A stretch of DNA of 64,000 bases. Origin: Hydractinia symbiolongicarpus. Lineage: Eukaryota; Cnidaria; Hydrozoa; Anthoathecata; Hydractiniidae. The stretch covers positions 6,822,001-6,886,000 of the forward strand of contig NC_079889.1 in assembly GCF_029227915.1 (NCBI RefSeq), read 5' to 3'. The position numbers were made by a program, and so were the translations under genes. The notes below the pieces were generated by a model. It was given only the letters and a program-made list of their open reading frames with translations. It was not told the DNA's origin and searched no databases. Within the stretch, counting starts at the first letter, position 1; each line of letters opens with the position of its first letter. Below are positions 26,481 to 35,132 of this stretch, one piece after another.

Positions 26481-29400
26481 AATGTCCTCTTGCCAGTGTG
26501 GTAATACCATCTTCCAAAATTATGCGTTTATCATCATCGGCATTGAGCGCCAGTTTATTTGTTTTTATTGTGTGAACATCGTGCTTAATAGATCGAAATG
26601 TCATTTGGGTTCTGTAAATGTTCTCACCCTCAAACAGGCATCTCTTATAATCAGCGAAACCTATGGTCTCCCTTACCACACATTTCTTCACCCCCTTACA
26701 CCTCTTATCCTCCTTACCACATAGTTGTTTGTATGCATAGGTCTTAGCTCTTAGGGCTACAAACTCAGCCATCACCTTACCACCTAACTCGTCCTTCATC
26801 AGCCCAATGATCTTTTTATTCAAACCTAATGGTAGAGGTCTACCATCTTCCTTATCATACCCCGATGTGTCAAATCTCGCAGACACATTATCGGCGATAT
26901 CTCTGTAAAAGTCGTTGGTTTTGATGTGGTATACGAATGAATCAGTATCCATGTAACACAGCTTCACGTCATCACCATATTTCGGTTTCATGTAATCATA
27001 GTGAAACTCGTACATAATCATCTTGGACATGTCGAGAATTGCCAGTCCCATGTATATCGGCTTATTCATTTTGATCTTGATCTTGGACATCTCTATACCC
27101 ATCAGTGCTTCCGAGAACCATGTGCTACCCTTGAAGTTTGGTTTCATCACCAGCTTCTCATACTGTTCCTTCTTCGTAGCCAAGCGTATATCCTTGTGTT
27201 TACGCTGATTCTCCATTGTCTTACCAAAGAACGAATTGTTCATAAGCTTGAAAAAGTCCTTCTCAAAGTCATTAGTTGATTTAGTACGCAAATCAGTGTT
27301 AAAATCTATGTACGACTTCAACCACGCACTCTGATTAAATCTCAAGACTCTATGAACCTTATCAAGAACAAGACCATGCTTCAACGCCTGATCAAGCGCA
27401 CGGATATGGATGATGTAGTTTGTCTTGTCCGAAAGACATGGTGTCAGCTTCTCGACCCCATTGATAACCTTCCTCTCGGGCATGAAAGGAAGGTCGTTAT
27501 GAGAATCATTAAGTTCCCGTGGGTAACTAACATCAACCTCAAGGAAGTACCCCCTATCACCATCTTCATCGGCTAATTTTGAAATAAGTTCGGATGTGAA
27601 ATCGGAAACCATTATCTTCCCCGTCCTAGGAGAGTTTACCACACGATTAAAAGTGTTGGTTACAGGATCGTGAACAACTTTTCTAGGAGTATATGGATTT
27701 TCCTCTTTCACCTCTTCCTCCTCTTTCACCTCTTCCTCTCCACTGTCCTTTTTATAAAAACCCATGATCTTATCCTTCATGGTTTTGAAAGCTTTTGTTG
27801 TTTTATCCTTAATAGCCTTAGGTACATGATTTATCAACCAGTCTCTCCATTCAATCAACTTGCTTTTCACAATAGGTCTGGTTTTAATCATTTCTTGCTC
27901 TTCAAACAAATCCATGTCGTGTTGGCTAGTACCGGATCTCGAGGGTGCCGGTACGGGTTCGGGCAATTTACTAACGTCATTAACCCACTCAAACCCTCCG
28001 GTGGGCATCTTCTGTATCATGGCCCATCCATACAGATTGTTAGCATCAAGATACTGCAGATAGGTTGTATCTTCCGAAGTATTATACATATCGCCCATAT
28101 ATGGATTGTTGGCCTTGGCGTAGCGGTGGACAGCCTGACACAATCCACCCCTAATACCGCTTTCAATGAACGTGACCATCTCAATATCAGACAATAGATC
28201 TAGACTAACCCCGGTCTTTTTCAGACATGCTTGCCAAGTTAATCCAGGAGTTGTGTAAAAATGCGCTGGATCTAGTTTGTAGTATCTCAAACACGTCTCT
28301 CTGAATGTCTCAAACACACCGGCGAGCAATAGAACATCTGTATTGAGATAGATGTCATGATATTCACCTAGATCCTTAATATCAAAGGCTTTCCAAACCT
28401 TCTGAGCATGCTCATAGTCAGCATCACTGATGTGACTCATGTTAAGCTCGCTATAAAAGTCATCCTTTGACGGGAGCTCAGTTTTATTAAACCTATCGAA
28501 TGAGTTAACATACTCATATGGGTATACACCTTTTCTCAACAGCAACCTGAACTGCTCATCGTTTCCCGTGTGCATATTACGGAACTTTTCAAGTAAACTC
28601 TGCTTATCAAGATTTTTATTGCAACCGACATCACATTCACCACATTTTCCGTGAGCAATATAGTTTTCATCAATATATTCAAACGAGCAGCCAGAGTTAC
28701 ACTCATCACATCTCATGTTGTTAACACCCGCGAGATTCGCACTAAGATTGTTCAAGCCGCTTGACATAAATCTAAACGAATCTATGAATCTTAGCTTTAT
28801 CTTTTTGTCCTTAGTTTCACCATTTTTGTTAATATATTCACCAACCTTAACATCGGTCGAGAAAGAGATATATTTCTCCTTATTCTCTGCGATTACACCC
28901 ATACCATCCTCTCCGTACTTCCTTGCAAGCTCCTTAATGAATAAATGCGCATCATATCCGCTCAGATTGTGGAATACAACCGGAATATAATTAGGAACCT
29001 TGTAACGCAGATTACATTCCTGATGGGCGGATCCGCGAAACTTACCAGTGAAATGACAGTGATCCCTAACCTTGATGTCATCATCACCATCAAATTCCTT
29101 CATACAAATGTGGCAAACCTCGGATCTATTGAAACCGTCACGCTCCTCATCCGTCAGTGGATCCATTTCCTTCTGAGGAAACATGTTATATAACCTTTCA
29201 GCCTCGGAAACCACATGATCCACAAAGCGAGGAACACAGTCCTCATCACGGTAAAGATTAAGAGGGTTGGGAACTTCACCATGAGCATATTTACTATAAC
29301 AACAGAATCCGGTTGGGACATGTTTACCAACTTTCTCGGTTGATGATCCGCCTTTTCTCTCATCCTCGGGCAATTCTTGTGTAAAAGCTTCGAAATCGGC

Positions 29401-30873
29401 ATAAATGATGAATGGAACCTTGAGCTGAAACTTACCATCAGTGAAGGTTAAGGTGCTACCCTCTTTAGGGAGTTGAACCTTAGCAGCATCATTATCCTTG
29501 CAATACTCAAAGTGCTCATCCCTTTTCTGTTCGCTTGGAAAACCGGAGAGACAATTCAAGCAATAATGCTCTTTATGTTCATGCTTTGAGTTGGCCTTGC
29601 TCAGGACACCGCTCAGGTTCTTAACAGCGATATAATGCCTCTTATCCCCTTCACACAGTAAAAACAAAACAACCGTCTCATCCCGGTCAAGATGCTTCGA
29701 CTTTCGACACATATAGACACCCTCTATGTCATCTTTTGTCAAAACATGCACAGCGATATCAGGGTTCCTTCTCTCAAACAAATCTATCTTGTTTAGTGCC
29801 ATTGGGAAAGATAGACCATCCCAATTGCACTTGTCTTCAAACTTCTTAAGGTTTGATATTCGTTCAGGATGATTATCAATCTTATCATGATATAAGGCAG
29901 CTAAAACGGCCCATTTGAAGCATTCATCATCTTCATTTTTGGGATTGATCACGGAGAACTTACCACTGAAATTCTTGGGTAGCGGCAAGTAAGATCTACC
30001 TCTAGTTAATTTTAGTTTGTGAAAGTCTACATGCATATGTAGGATCCTTTCGATTGTGAATCCGCTGGCGGGTAGAGCAGGGTTCTCAATCTGCTCAATT
30101 ATTTTATTACACATCCGATCGAAAACATCAGAAATGTCATCGTGGGCGTGCAGTATCTCCATATAGCTATTGAAAGCTTTATCGACATGTACACACGGGG
30201 CATCGGTCGAGCTGGCGTCCTCCTTTACCCATTTCACCCACAGGGTCGACTGAGTCTTCAGCGACTTCTTCTGCCCGAGCACGTCACTCATCAACCTCTT
30301 GACGACATGCTCGACCTTTTTTAGAAAAAACTTGACATTCTTCCCACCATCCGAGTTTATCTTGAAACGTTTGTATGAACGGTCAAACGCTTCCTCAATA
30401 GGTGTATATGGATTTTCCTCTTTCACCTCTTCCTCCTCTTTCACCTCTTCCTCTCCACTGTCCTTTTTATACAAACCCATGATCTTATCCTTCATGGTTT
30501 TGAAAGCTTTTGTTGTTTTATCCCTAATAGCCTTAGGTACATGATTTATCAACCAGTCTCTCCATTCAATCAACTTGCTTTTCACCTGGGGTCTAGTTTT
30601 AGCCATTTCTTCCTGCTCAAACATATCCATGTCCGTACCGGATCTCAAGGGTCTCGGTGCCGGTCTCGGTGCTGGTACGGGTATAGATCCACCAGATCCT
30701 AGAAACGCCTCTAGAGATTTGTATCCCGGGTCTGGTACTGGTCTAGGCATCGGTATTGGTCTGGCAGGTCTCGAGGGTCTCGGCGCTGGTACTGGTCTGG
30801 CGGGTCCCGGTCTAACCGGTGCTGACACTGTAGTGGGTGTCAATAATTCAACAACCGTATTTCTCGAAGTCAT
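26461..30873 (-). CDS. polB: Protein-primed family B DNA polymerase
   Basis: An open frame of 1470 codons. A Pro-rich N-terminus (residues ~15-70) is followed by a basic/acidic segment (~73-156). A Cys/His cluster at 587-622 (CHIC...DHCH...HQEC) resembles an HNH/endonuclease VII zinc site. Exonuclease motifs are ADFEAF (D493, E495), HNLSGYD (635) and YLNTDVLLL. Polymerase motifs are LDANNLYGW (D943), KLMNNSFFGK (K1209) and YMDTDS (1307-1312); all key residues are present. It presumably replicates the linear element from a terminal protein. Oddities: residues ~971-1088, between motifs A and B, are an insertion whose core copies residues ~73-156; and the last ~7 codons and the stop lie inside the left inverted repeat. 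The ATG at 30873 is the first in frame, with TATAAAAAAAGGG about 40 nt upstream. Confidence 0.95.
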   Translation of the reverse strand: MTSRNTVVELLTPTTVSAPVRPGPARPVPAPRPSRPARPIPMPRPVPDPGYKSLEAFLGSGGSIPVPAPRPAPRPLRSGTDMDMFEQEEMAKTRPQVKSKLIEWRDWLINHVPKAIRDKTTKAFKTMKDKIMGLYKKDSGEEEVKEEEEVKEENPYTPIEEAFDRSYKRFKINSDGGKNVKFFLKKVEHVVKRLMSDVLGQKKSLKTQSTLWVKWVKEDASSTDAPCVHVDKAFNSYMEILHAHDDISDVFDRMCNKIIEQIENPALPASGFTIERILHMHVDFHKLKLTRGRSYLPLPKNFSGKFSVINPKNEDDECFKWAVLAALYHDKIDNHPERISNLKKFEDKCNWDGLSFPMALNKIDLFERRNPDIAVHVLTKDDIEGVYMCRKSKHLDRDETVVLFLLCEGDKRHYIAVKNLSGVLSKANSKHEHKEHYCLNCLSGFPSEQKRDEHFEYCKDNDAAKVQLPKEGSTLTFTDGKFQLKVPFIIYADFEAFTQELPEDERKGGSSTEKVGKHVPTGFCCYSKYAHGEVPNPLNLYRDEDCVPRFVDHVVSEAERLYNMFPQKEMDPLTDEERDGFNRSEVCHICMKEFDGDDDIKVRDHCHFTGKFRGSAHQECNLRYKVPNYIPVVFHNLSGYDAHLFIKELARKYGEDGMGVIAENKEKYISFSTDVKVGEYINKNGETKDKKIKLRFIDSFRFMSSGLNNLSANLAGVNNMRCDECNSGCSFEYIDENYIAHGKCGECDVGCNKNLDKQSLLEKFRNMHTGNDEQFRLLLRKGVYPYEYVNSFDRFNKTELPSKDDFYSELNMSHISDADYEHAQKVWKAFDIKDLGEYHDIYLNTDVLLLAGVFETFRETCLRYYKLDPAHFYTTPGLTWQACLKKTGVSLDLLSDIEMVTFIESGIRGGLCQAVHRYAKANNPYMGDMYNTSEDTTYLQYLDANNLYGWAMIQKMPTGGFEWVNDVSKLPEPVPAPSRSGTSQHDMDLFEEQEMIKTRPIVKSKLIEWRDWLINHVPKAIKDKTTKAFKTMKDKIMGFYKKDSGEEEVKEEEEVKEENPYTPRKVVHDPVTNTFNRVVNSPRTGKIMVSDFTSELISKLADEDGDRGYFLEVDVSYPRELNDSHNDLPFMPERKVINGVEKLTPCLSDKTNYIIHIRALDQALKHGLVLDKVHRVLRFNQSAWLKSYIDFNTDLRTKSTNDFEKDFFKLMNNSFFGKTMENQRKHKDIRLATKKEQYEKLVMKPNFKGSTWFSEALMGIEMSKIKIKMNKPIYMGLAILDMSKMIMYEFHYDYMKPKYGDDVKLCYMDTDSFVYHIKTNDFYRDIADNVSARFDTSGYDKEDGRPLPLGLNKKIIGLMKDELGGKVMAEFVALRAKTYAYKQLCGKEDKRCKGVKKCVVRETIGFADYKRCLFEGENIYRTQMTFRSIKHDVHTIKTNKLALNADDDKRIILEDGITTLARGHYRHISL
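27610..27960 (-). repeat. In-frame insertion in PolB (copy of its N-terminal segment)
   Basis: About 117 codons between polymerase motifs A and B. Positions 27689-27947 are nearly identical in DNA to 30404-30656 in the same orientation, with a few substitutions and small indels. Both encode KSKLIEWRDWLINHVPKAI, a basic TKAFKTMKDKIMG helix and an acidic EEEVKEEE tract ending NPYTP. The remaining insert (KVVHDPVTNTFNRVVN and on) has no second copy that I can find. Flanking residues (FEWVNDVSKL before, FTSELISK after) read as ordinary polymerase, so the unit was added without breaking the frame. Confidence 0.85.
30404..30656 (-). repeat. N-terminal PolB segment, source copy of the internal duplication
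   Basis: Encodes PolB residues ~73-156. It is the probable parent of the copy at 27689-27947, because an N-terminal position before NPYTPIEEAFDR matches my recollection of related Polinton polymerases. The few differences (GLYKKD against GFYKKD, IRDK against IKDK) suggest a fairly recent duplication. Confidence 0.8.
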
Positions 30874-31087
30874 GCTTGTGTATGATATACGATTACAAAA
30901 TCTTTAACCCTTTTTTTATAAATCTTGTCGGAGTGTCATGAGTGTCCTCGTTTGTGGGGCAACCACCATGCTAAATTGTAGTAAAAACACGCTTTGTGAT
31001 ACATACATCGATACACCATGGGTACCCACCCACCAGCACCTCGAGGGTCCACATTTGTTACCCGTATGAGTAACAAAAAATGTCCAA
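30874..31087. promoter_or_regulatory. PolB upstream region and SAP-gene 3' end
   Basis: No gene. On the minus strand a TATAAAAAAAGGG (complement near 30908-30920) lies about 40 nt before the PolB start and is a plausible promoter. The hairpin at 31054-31077 marks the 3' end of the preceding minus-strand gene. Confidence 0.5.
31054..31077 (-). terminator. 3' hairpin H1, GTTAC family
   Basis: TTTGTTAC, an 8-nt loop, then GTAACAAA; the stem can extend outward with ACAT/ATGT around a small bulge (31051-31083). It lies 11 nt past the stop of the SAP-like gene. Hairpins with the same TGTTAC/GTAACA core sit at 35091 and 37007, also after gene ends. Confidence 0.6.
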
Positions 31088-31357
31088 TCACTTGGATCTC
31101 TTGTCGTTATAACGTTTTTGAGATTTTAGATATGCCTCCCTGTTGTTCGACCTCCACCTTGAACAGTATCCGTACCGTTCCTTCTTAGTATCCAGATCGA
31201 TGGTGTAGGATGGGTCGAGATCATTCTTCTCAATCACCTCAACCAATTTGGATTTTTTCATCCCCGCAATATACTTAATTCCACGGGCTTTAGCAACCTC
31301 TCTCAACTCTCTCAGTTTCATCAATTTGTAATCTGGTGTGGTATTCATGTCTGACAT
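31088..31357 (-). CDS. Small SAP-domain-like protein
   Basis: 89 residues. Residues ~12-43 (LMKLRELREVAKARGI...GMKKSKLVEVI) have the two-helix pattern of a SAP or Rho N-terminal domain, which binds DNA or RNA. The C-terminus is strongly basic and aromatic (RWRSNNREAYLKSQKRYND...). A nucleic-acid-binding role in genome packaging or transcription is likely but not shown. It is divergent from the integrase gene across a 105-bp AT-rich spacer and is followed by hairpin H1. The ATG at 31357 is the first in frame, preceded by repeated TATATTTATATTT. Confidence 0.75.
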   Translation of the reverse strand: MSDMNTTPDYKLMKLRELREVAKARGIKYIAGMKKSKLVEVIEKNDLDPSYTIDLDTKKERYGYCSRWRSNNREAYLKSQKRYNDKRSK

Positions 31358-31462
31358 ATTAATATTAATAATAATATAAATATAAATATAAAAACTTTAA
31401 GCACTTTTATCGTACCACATCATAACAAAAAGGAGATAAATAAAGGTGTGCATAAATAAAAC
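31358..31462. promoter_or_regulatory. Divergent promoter of SAP-like and integrase genes
   Basis: A 105-bp spacer between two divergent start codons. It is very AT-rich next to the SAP-like gene, with TATAAATATAAATATAAAAA (31374-31393) giving TATA-like sequences on both strands. Confidence 0.55.
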
Positions 31463-32446
31463 ATGTCAAACTCTAAACTTCAAGAGACTTACTATCAACC
31501 TCAAAATTTATGGAAAGGACAAAAGGCTGTTCAGAATTTAAGAGGATTCGGTTTCAAGCCAAAGGAGATTAAGAAGTGGCTATCAAAACAAGCATTTTGG
31601 CAAGTATATTTACCCGCTCCAAAACATGTTGAAAGACCACATTATGAAGTTACCACCCCTAATGATTTACATCAATTCGATTTATTGTACATGTCCGGTG
31701 ACATACTGTATGGTAATAAATATAAGTACATTTTGTCGGGAATCGATGCTGCTTCCAGATACAAAGTAGCCCGACCTTTGAGGAGTAAGAAAGCCAAAGA
31801 GGTTGCCGCTATGATTGAGGACATCTACAAGGCAGGACCATTAACTTATCCGAAAACTTTCCAATGTGATAACGGTTTAGAATTCAAAGCAGATGTGACA
31901 AAGCTGTTGGAGAAGCATAAGGTTGAAATTAAAAGGGCGACTACAAAATATAAGCATACGCACACAGCTTTTGTTGAGGCGTTGAACAAGATACTTGCGG
32001 AAAATTTATTCAAAATACAAGATGCTCAAGAACTGAATGATTCGGAAAAGGTATCATCTACATGGGTTAAGCATCTGTATAAACTGATTGATAGGCTAAA
32101 CGATACAAAGACGCAGATGATTGGTATGAAACCAAAAGATGCTATTATAATGAAAGAGGTGCCTTTGGTTAATCAAGAGAATTATCCACCTGAAGTAGAA
32201 TTACCTAAAGATGGCCTGTATAGATATCTACTACAACCTGGTGAAGAGCATGATGATGGGCGGAGACGGGCAACCGATAGAATATGGTCGAAAAACACAT
32301 ATAGATTGCGTGAGGTAATAGCGCAACCTGGTAACCGTGTAATGTACTATGTTCAAGACGGACCCAGACGGGCTTTTGTAAAAGAGGAATTGATGTTAAT
32401 ACCTGAAGATACAGAATTACCTCCTGATTATGTGCAAGGTTGGTGA
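31463..32446 (+). CDS. int: Retroviral-type integrase (rve) of the Polinton
   Basis: 327 residues with the DD35E catalytic triad. D73 is in DLHQFDLL, D136 in FQCDNGLEFK, and E172 in HTAFVEALNK, with exactly 35 residues between the last two. YKHTHTAFVEALN is typical of Polinton integrases. It should cut and join the element's ends, giving the short target duplication seen here. An N-terminal helical region (1-60) lacks an obvious HHCC zinc finger; the C-terminal ~100 residues (YRLREVI...VMYYVQDG) fit a small DNA-binding beta domain. The frame is open with all catalytic residues, in contrast to the capsid genes. Hairpin H2 lies 37 nt after the stop. Confidence 0.95.
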   Translation: MSNSKLQETYYQPQNLWKGQKAVQNLRGFGFKPKEIKKWLSKQAFWQVYLPAPKHVERPHYEVTTPNDLHQFDLLYMSGDILYGNKYKYILSGIDAASRYKVARPLRSKKAKEVAAMIEDIYKAGPLTYPKTFQCDNGLEFKADVTKLLEKHKVEIKRATTKYKHTHTAFVEALNKILAENLFKIQDAQELNDSEKVSSTWVKHLYKLIDRLNDTKTQMIGMKPKDAIIMKEVPLVNQENYPPEVELPKDGLYRYLLQPGEEHDDGRRRATDRIWSKNTYRLREVIAQPGNRVMYYVQDGPRRAFVKEELMLIPEDTELPPDYVQGW

Positions 32447-32482
32447 AAAAGGGGGGACGAAGTCATGACAATGACAAACAGT

Positions 32483-32507
32483 ATCTTTACCTGTTTCTGG
32501 TAAAGAT
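32483..32507 (+). terminator. 3' hairpin H2, CTTTACC family
   Basis: ATCTTTACC, loop TGTTTCT, GGTAAAGAT: a perfect 9-bp stem with a 7-nt loop, 37 nt after the integrase stop. All 25 nt are identical to the hairpin at 40912-40936. It also faces the 3' end of the convergent minus-strand gene that stops at 32668. Confidence 0.7.
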
Positions 32508-32667
32508 GATTGTGCCGGAGATCGCGTGGGGCGGTCGGCAGATAGGGCCGCTATGGCTCAGTCTTGGGGGACGATCGTGCCACATAATGTCACAAACCGC
32601 CTTACTTTCAAATATTAATTTTTCAAATAGCACACGAAATATGCGAGCGGCGTACATGCACACATCA

Positions 32668-33261
32668 CTAACTTTGTTCCTGATTTACTGTCTTTCTGAG
32701 GCTTTGAACCTCGGCCATTAGACTTTTTTCAAACTGGTTGCGCGTTTCGCTCTCCATCTTTCTGTCGGTTTTCGTCATCTTGTCCAGAGCTTCGTAGTAT
32801 ATACCACACAGGGTTTGAAATTCAATGTGACTAATGTCATCATTATTCAGCGCCCGTGAGAAGGAGTTTTCAAACACAGCGATAGCAGATGTCGCAACAT
32901 CATATAATTTCATGACTTTGTCAAGTTTGCTCTGATATTTTTTAATCAAAGCCGCGATAATGCCGGTGGAAATAGAGCCAGATAGGGCCACACCACCCAA
33001 TCCGACAGAAACGGGGATTCCAATAAGGGTAGCGCCCGTTACTATTGAACCAATACCAGAGGCAATGGTTAGGGTGCCCGCGCCGGCATTTAAAAGCACT
33101 AATCGGTGTAATGCCTTGTTGTATTTCTCATACTTTGTGTTGAATTTGTTTTTTAATTTTATCAACTCCTCAAGTTGAGAGTTCACGGTATTTGTGTTAA
33201 ACTTGTACCGCTCACTCGAATACTCAGGAGCGGTGGGTAGCTTCGGATAAATCTCTGCCAT
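32668..33261 (-). CDS. Unknown membrane-associated protein, paralogue 1
   Basis: 197 residues, function not recognised. The N-terminal ~50 residues are helical and charged (VNSQLEELIKLKNKF at 27-40). Residues ~53-106 form a Gly/Ala-rich hydrophobic stretch that could be two membrane passes. Then comes a helical region (SKLDKVMKLYDVATSAIAVFEN) and a charged tail with coiled-coil character. It is a paralogue of the protein encoded immediately upstream (33286-33783), with 24 nt between that stop and this ATG. Possibly a virion membrane or membrane-remodelling protein; this is inference from composition only. Confidence 0.8.
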   Translation of the reverse strand: MAEIYPKLPTAPEYSSERYKFNTNTVNSQLEELIKLKNKFNTKYEKYNKALHRLVLLNAGAGTLTIASGIGSIVTGATLIGIPVSVGLGGVALSGSISTGIIAALIKKYQSKLDKVMKLYDVATSAIAVFENSFSRALNNDDISHIEFQTLCGIYYEALDKMTKTDRKMESETRNQFEKSLMAEVQSLRKTVNQEQS

Positions 33262-33300
33262 TGGTTACTACAAAGAAAAAAAACTTTACTCTAAATAACA
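33262..33300 (-). promoter_or_regulatory. Promoter-like motif before paralogue 1
   Basis: Reading toward the ATG at 33261, the minus strand has TATTTAGAGTAAAGTTTTTT (complement of 33278-33297). Almost the same word precedes paralogue 2, making it a candidate element-specific promoter. It overlaps the stop codon of paralogue 2 at 33286. Confidence 0.45.
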
Positions 33301-33783
33301 TATATCTAGTTTATCCAGATCCTCGAGAGTTCTGTGATATGTATCACACAAACTTTCAAAATCGGCTCTACAGATGTACAGGCTGTTTGGTAGCGTTTTA
33401 TCGAACACATCGATGGCATTTTGTACAACGCGATATGAGGCTCTGACTTTGTTAAGTTTCTCCCGATATATCTTAACATATTCGGTGGTAACCGCACAGG
33501 AAGCAGAGCTTAATAGACACATACCCGAATTCCGAATGTAATTTCCACGGGTGGGTGACCCACCGAGCCCTAGCGAATTTCTAATAATGGTCGCTGCGGT
33601 CGCTATCGAGCTGGTAACAGCCACGGTTTCGGATATACCCTCCATAAGCGCCAATATGATCAGAGATACGCCGTATTTGTCTATCCTGTCATAGAACTTA
33701 TCTCGTAATTTAAGCAGCTCCTCAAGTTGGGAATTGGATATATCTGTTTTAAACATTTCTCTAGGACTAGAATGCTCGGCCAT
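33286..33783 (-). CDS. Unknown membrane-associated protein, paralogue 2
   Basis: 165 residues. It matches paralogue 1 in order: SNSQLEELLKLRDKF (16-30) against VNSQLEELIKLKNKF; REKLNKVRASYRVVQNAIDVFD (107-128) against SKLDKVMKLYDVATSAIAVFE; and FESLCDTYHRTL against FQTLCGIYYEAL. Its middle (~39-105) is also hydrophobic but less Gly-rich. It is divergent from the 33824 gene with only 40 bp between start codons. The pair arose by tandem duplication and then diverged strongly, so both were probably under selection. Function unknown. Confidence 0.8.
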   Translation of the reverse strand: MAEHSSPREMFKTDISNSQLEELLKLRDKFYDRIDKYGVSLIILALMEGISETVAVTSSIATAATIIRNSLGLGGSPTRGNYIRNSGMCLLSSASCAVTTEYVKIYREKLNKVRASYRVVQNAIDVFDKTLPNSLYICRADFESLCDTYHRTLEDLDKLDICYLE

Positions 33784-33823
33784 TTCTATTATCTTAAGAA
33801 AAAACTATCCTCTAAATAAAATA
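33784..33823. promoter_or_regulatory. 40-bp divergent promoter with TCTAAATA motif
   Basis: The only sequence between two divergent ATGs (33783 minus, 33824 plus). The minus strand reads TATTTAGAGGATAGTTTTTT, matching the motif before paralogue 1. The plus strand has TCTATTATCTTAAG and TCTAAATA. TCTA in an AT-rich context recalls the late promoter reported for Mavirus and its host virus CroV; this is a resemblance only. Confidence 0.5.
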
Positions 33824-35076
33824 ATGGCGGACATTGATATTGATCCGTTTGGGGACCATGGTCAAACCGACGAGGGTGCCGATGAAACCACGCCCCTGGT
33901 ACCGAAGGAACGCACACGGGTACAGATACACACACCTGATGAAAAGGAGACATCATTCGGTGGAGGCTCCTCTCAACGCGCTAGAGTTACTAGTGAGCGG
34001 GTTAAATCACTCTATGAGGTGCTATTAACTAAATATCCAAACGAGAACCCGGGCGTGATACATACCGATCTGTTTGAGATTCGTGGCGGTGAATTATACT
34101 ACAAGGGTGATGACAGACCGCTGACACATGGTGGATCTCTAAGGTCTACCGGTACCATTGCAGATCTATTGGGCAAGAAAAGGCTGCGCAGTTTGGGGTT
34201 TGATATACCGAAAGGTAGTATTACTCCCCGACAGGCCGCTAGGCTAAACAAAATAGAAGAGAGACTACCGTCACCGGATAAAATAGAGAATGCGACCGAT
34301 ATAGAATTAGAAACTATGTCTGGAGATGTGGTAAACAGTGCGGAGGACCTGGTCTAGCTGGTCGATGATGGTACACTGAGAGCCGAATATCCCGCGGGTG
34401 ATATTCGTGGATTGGATAGTTCCGTACAAAAAATTCGGGGGAGTCTTCAGGATGAAGTTGCAAAAAAGGTTCAGCTCGAACACAACATCGAGAAGGAACA
34501 AATGAAGTTGAAGGAGTTGGAAGGTCCGTCGTACACGGATGAACAGAGGGAGCAGGTGGCCAAGAGGTTGGAAAAGCTAAACGATTTGTTGGAGGCTAAC
34601 CAGGATGGTATCAATATCCTCAAGGGTAAACTTAACAGTCAAATAAAAAGCATCAAGGAGATAATCGCCAAGGTACTTAGCAAAGATACAACATTGGGTG
34701 AAAAGATACGAACTCTATTCCGTGAGCAGGGTATCACCATCGTCAGTGTACTAACGGCATTTGGTATGGTTATCGGCCTTCTAGTAGAAGCTTTGACACC
34801 AGGGGGTGGGGGTCATCCACCAGTAATACAAAAAATCATGAAAAAACAGAAGGTGGTGCGAGGGAATGGATAAAGAACAAGCTGAGCGCACTAGGATCTC
34901 TCCTGGGTAGATTAGCCAGTGCCGCAGCCGCATCACTACCGGGTATAATTGGATCCATCGTATCGTGGATCCTAAATAGAGCAAAGGAAGCCGTCGGTTG
35001 GTTGAGTCAAAACCTGTGGGCTTTGATAGTTGGAATCGGAGGTCTGATATACACCTACATGGTTACAAAGCGTTAG
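33824..35076 (+). pseudogene. Broken virion membrane-protein-like gene
   Basis: Starts at the ATG 33824 (MADIDIDPFG). Upstream in-frame codons overlap the divergent gene and are not used. A TAG at 34355-34357 (codon 178) interrupts the frame, which otherwise continues to about 34840. There the reading moves to another frame near two A6 runs (34830-34835, 34841-34846), consistent with loss of one base, and ends at TAG 35074-35076. The middle part is a long charged coiled coil (about 34420-34700). Two hydrophobic segments follow, one near 34735-34800 and one at the C-terminus (about 35010-35070). I recall similar intact proteins in cnidarian Polintons but know no function. The shift lies in homopolymers, so an assembly error is possible; the TAG is a substitution. 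Confidence 0.75.
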
Positions 35077-35090
35077 TGGAATCTGGAATA

Positions 35091-35115
35091 TATGTTACAT
35101 GACACATGTAACATA
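35091..35115. terminator. 3' hairpin H3 between convergent genes
   Basis: TATGTTACATG, loop ACA, CATGTAACATA: a perfect 11-bp stem with a 3-nt loop. It sits between the end of the plus-strand gene (35076) and the end of the minus-strand gene (35133), so it can serve both. It shares the TGTTAC/GTAACA core with H1 and H4. Confidence 0.68.
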
Positions 35116-35132
35116 ATACCTGCGGTATCGTA

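Noticed and set aside
27670-28197. 175-codon plus-strand frame opposite PolB
   Set aside because: Antisense shadow of a well-supported polymerase gene.
33734-33823. Upstream extension of the 33824 gene
   Set aside because: The earlier start is a TTG inside the divergent paralogue 2 gene; the ATG at 33824 follows the shared promoter directly.
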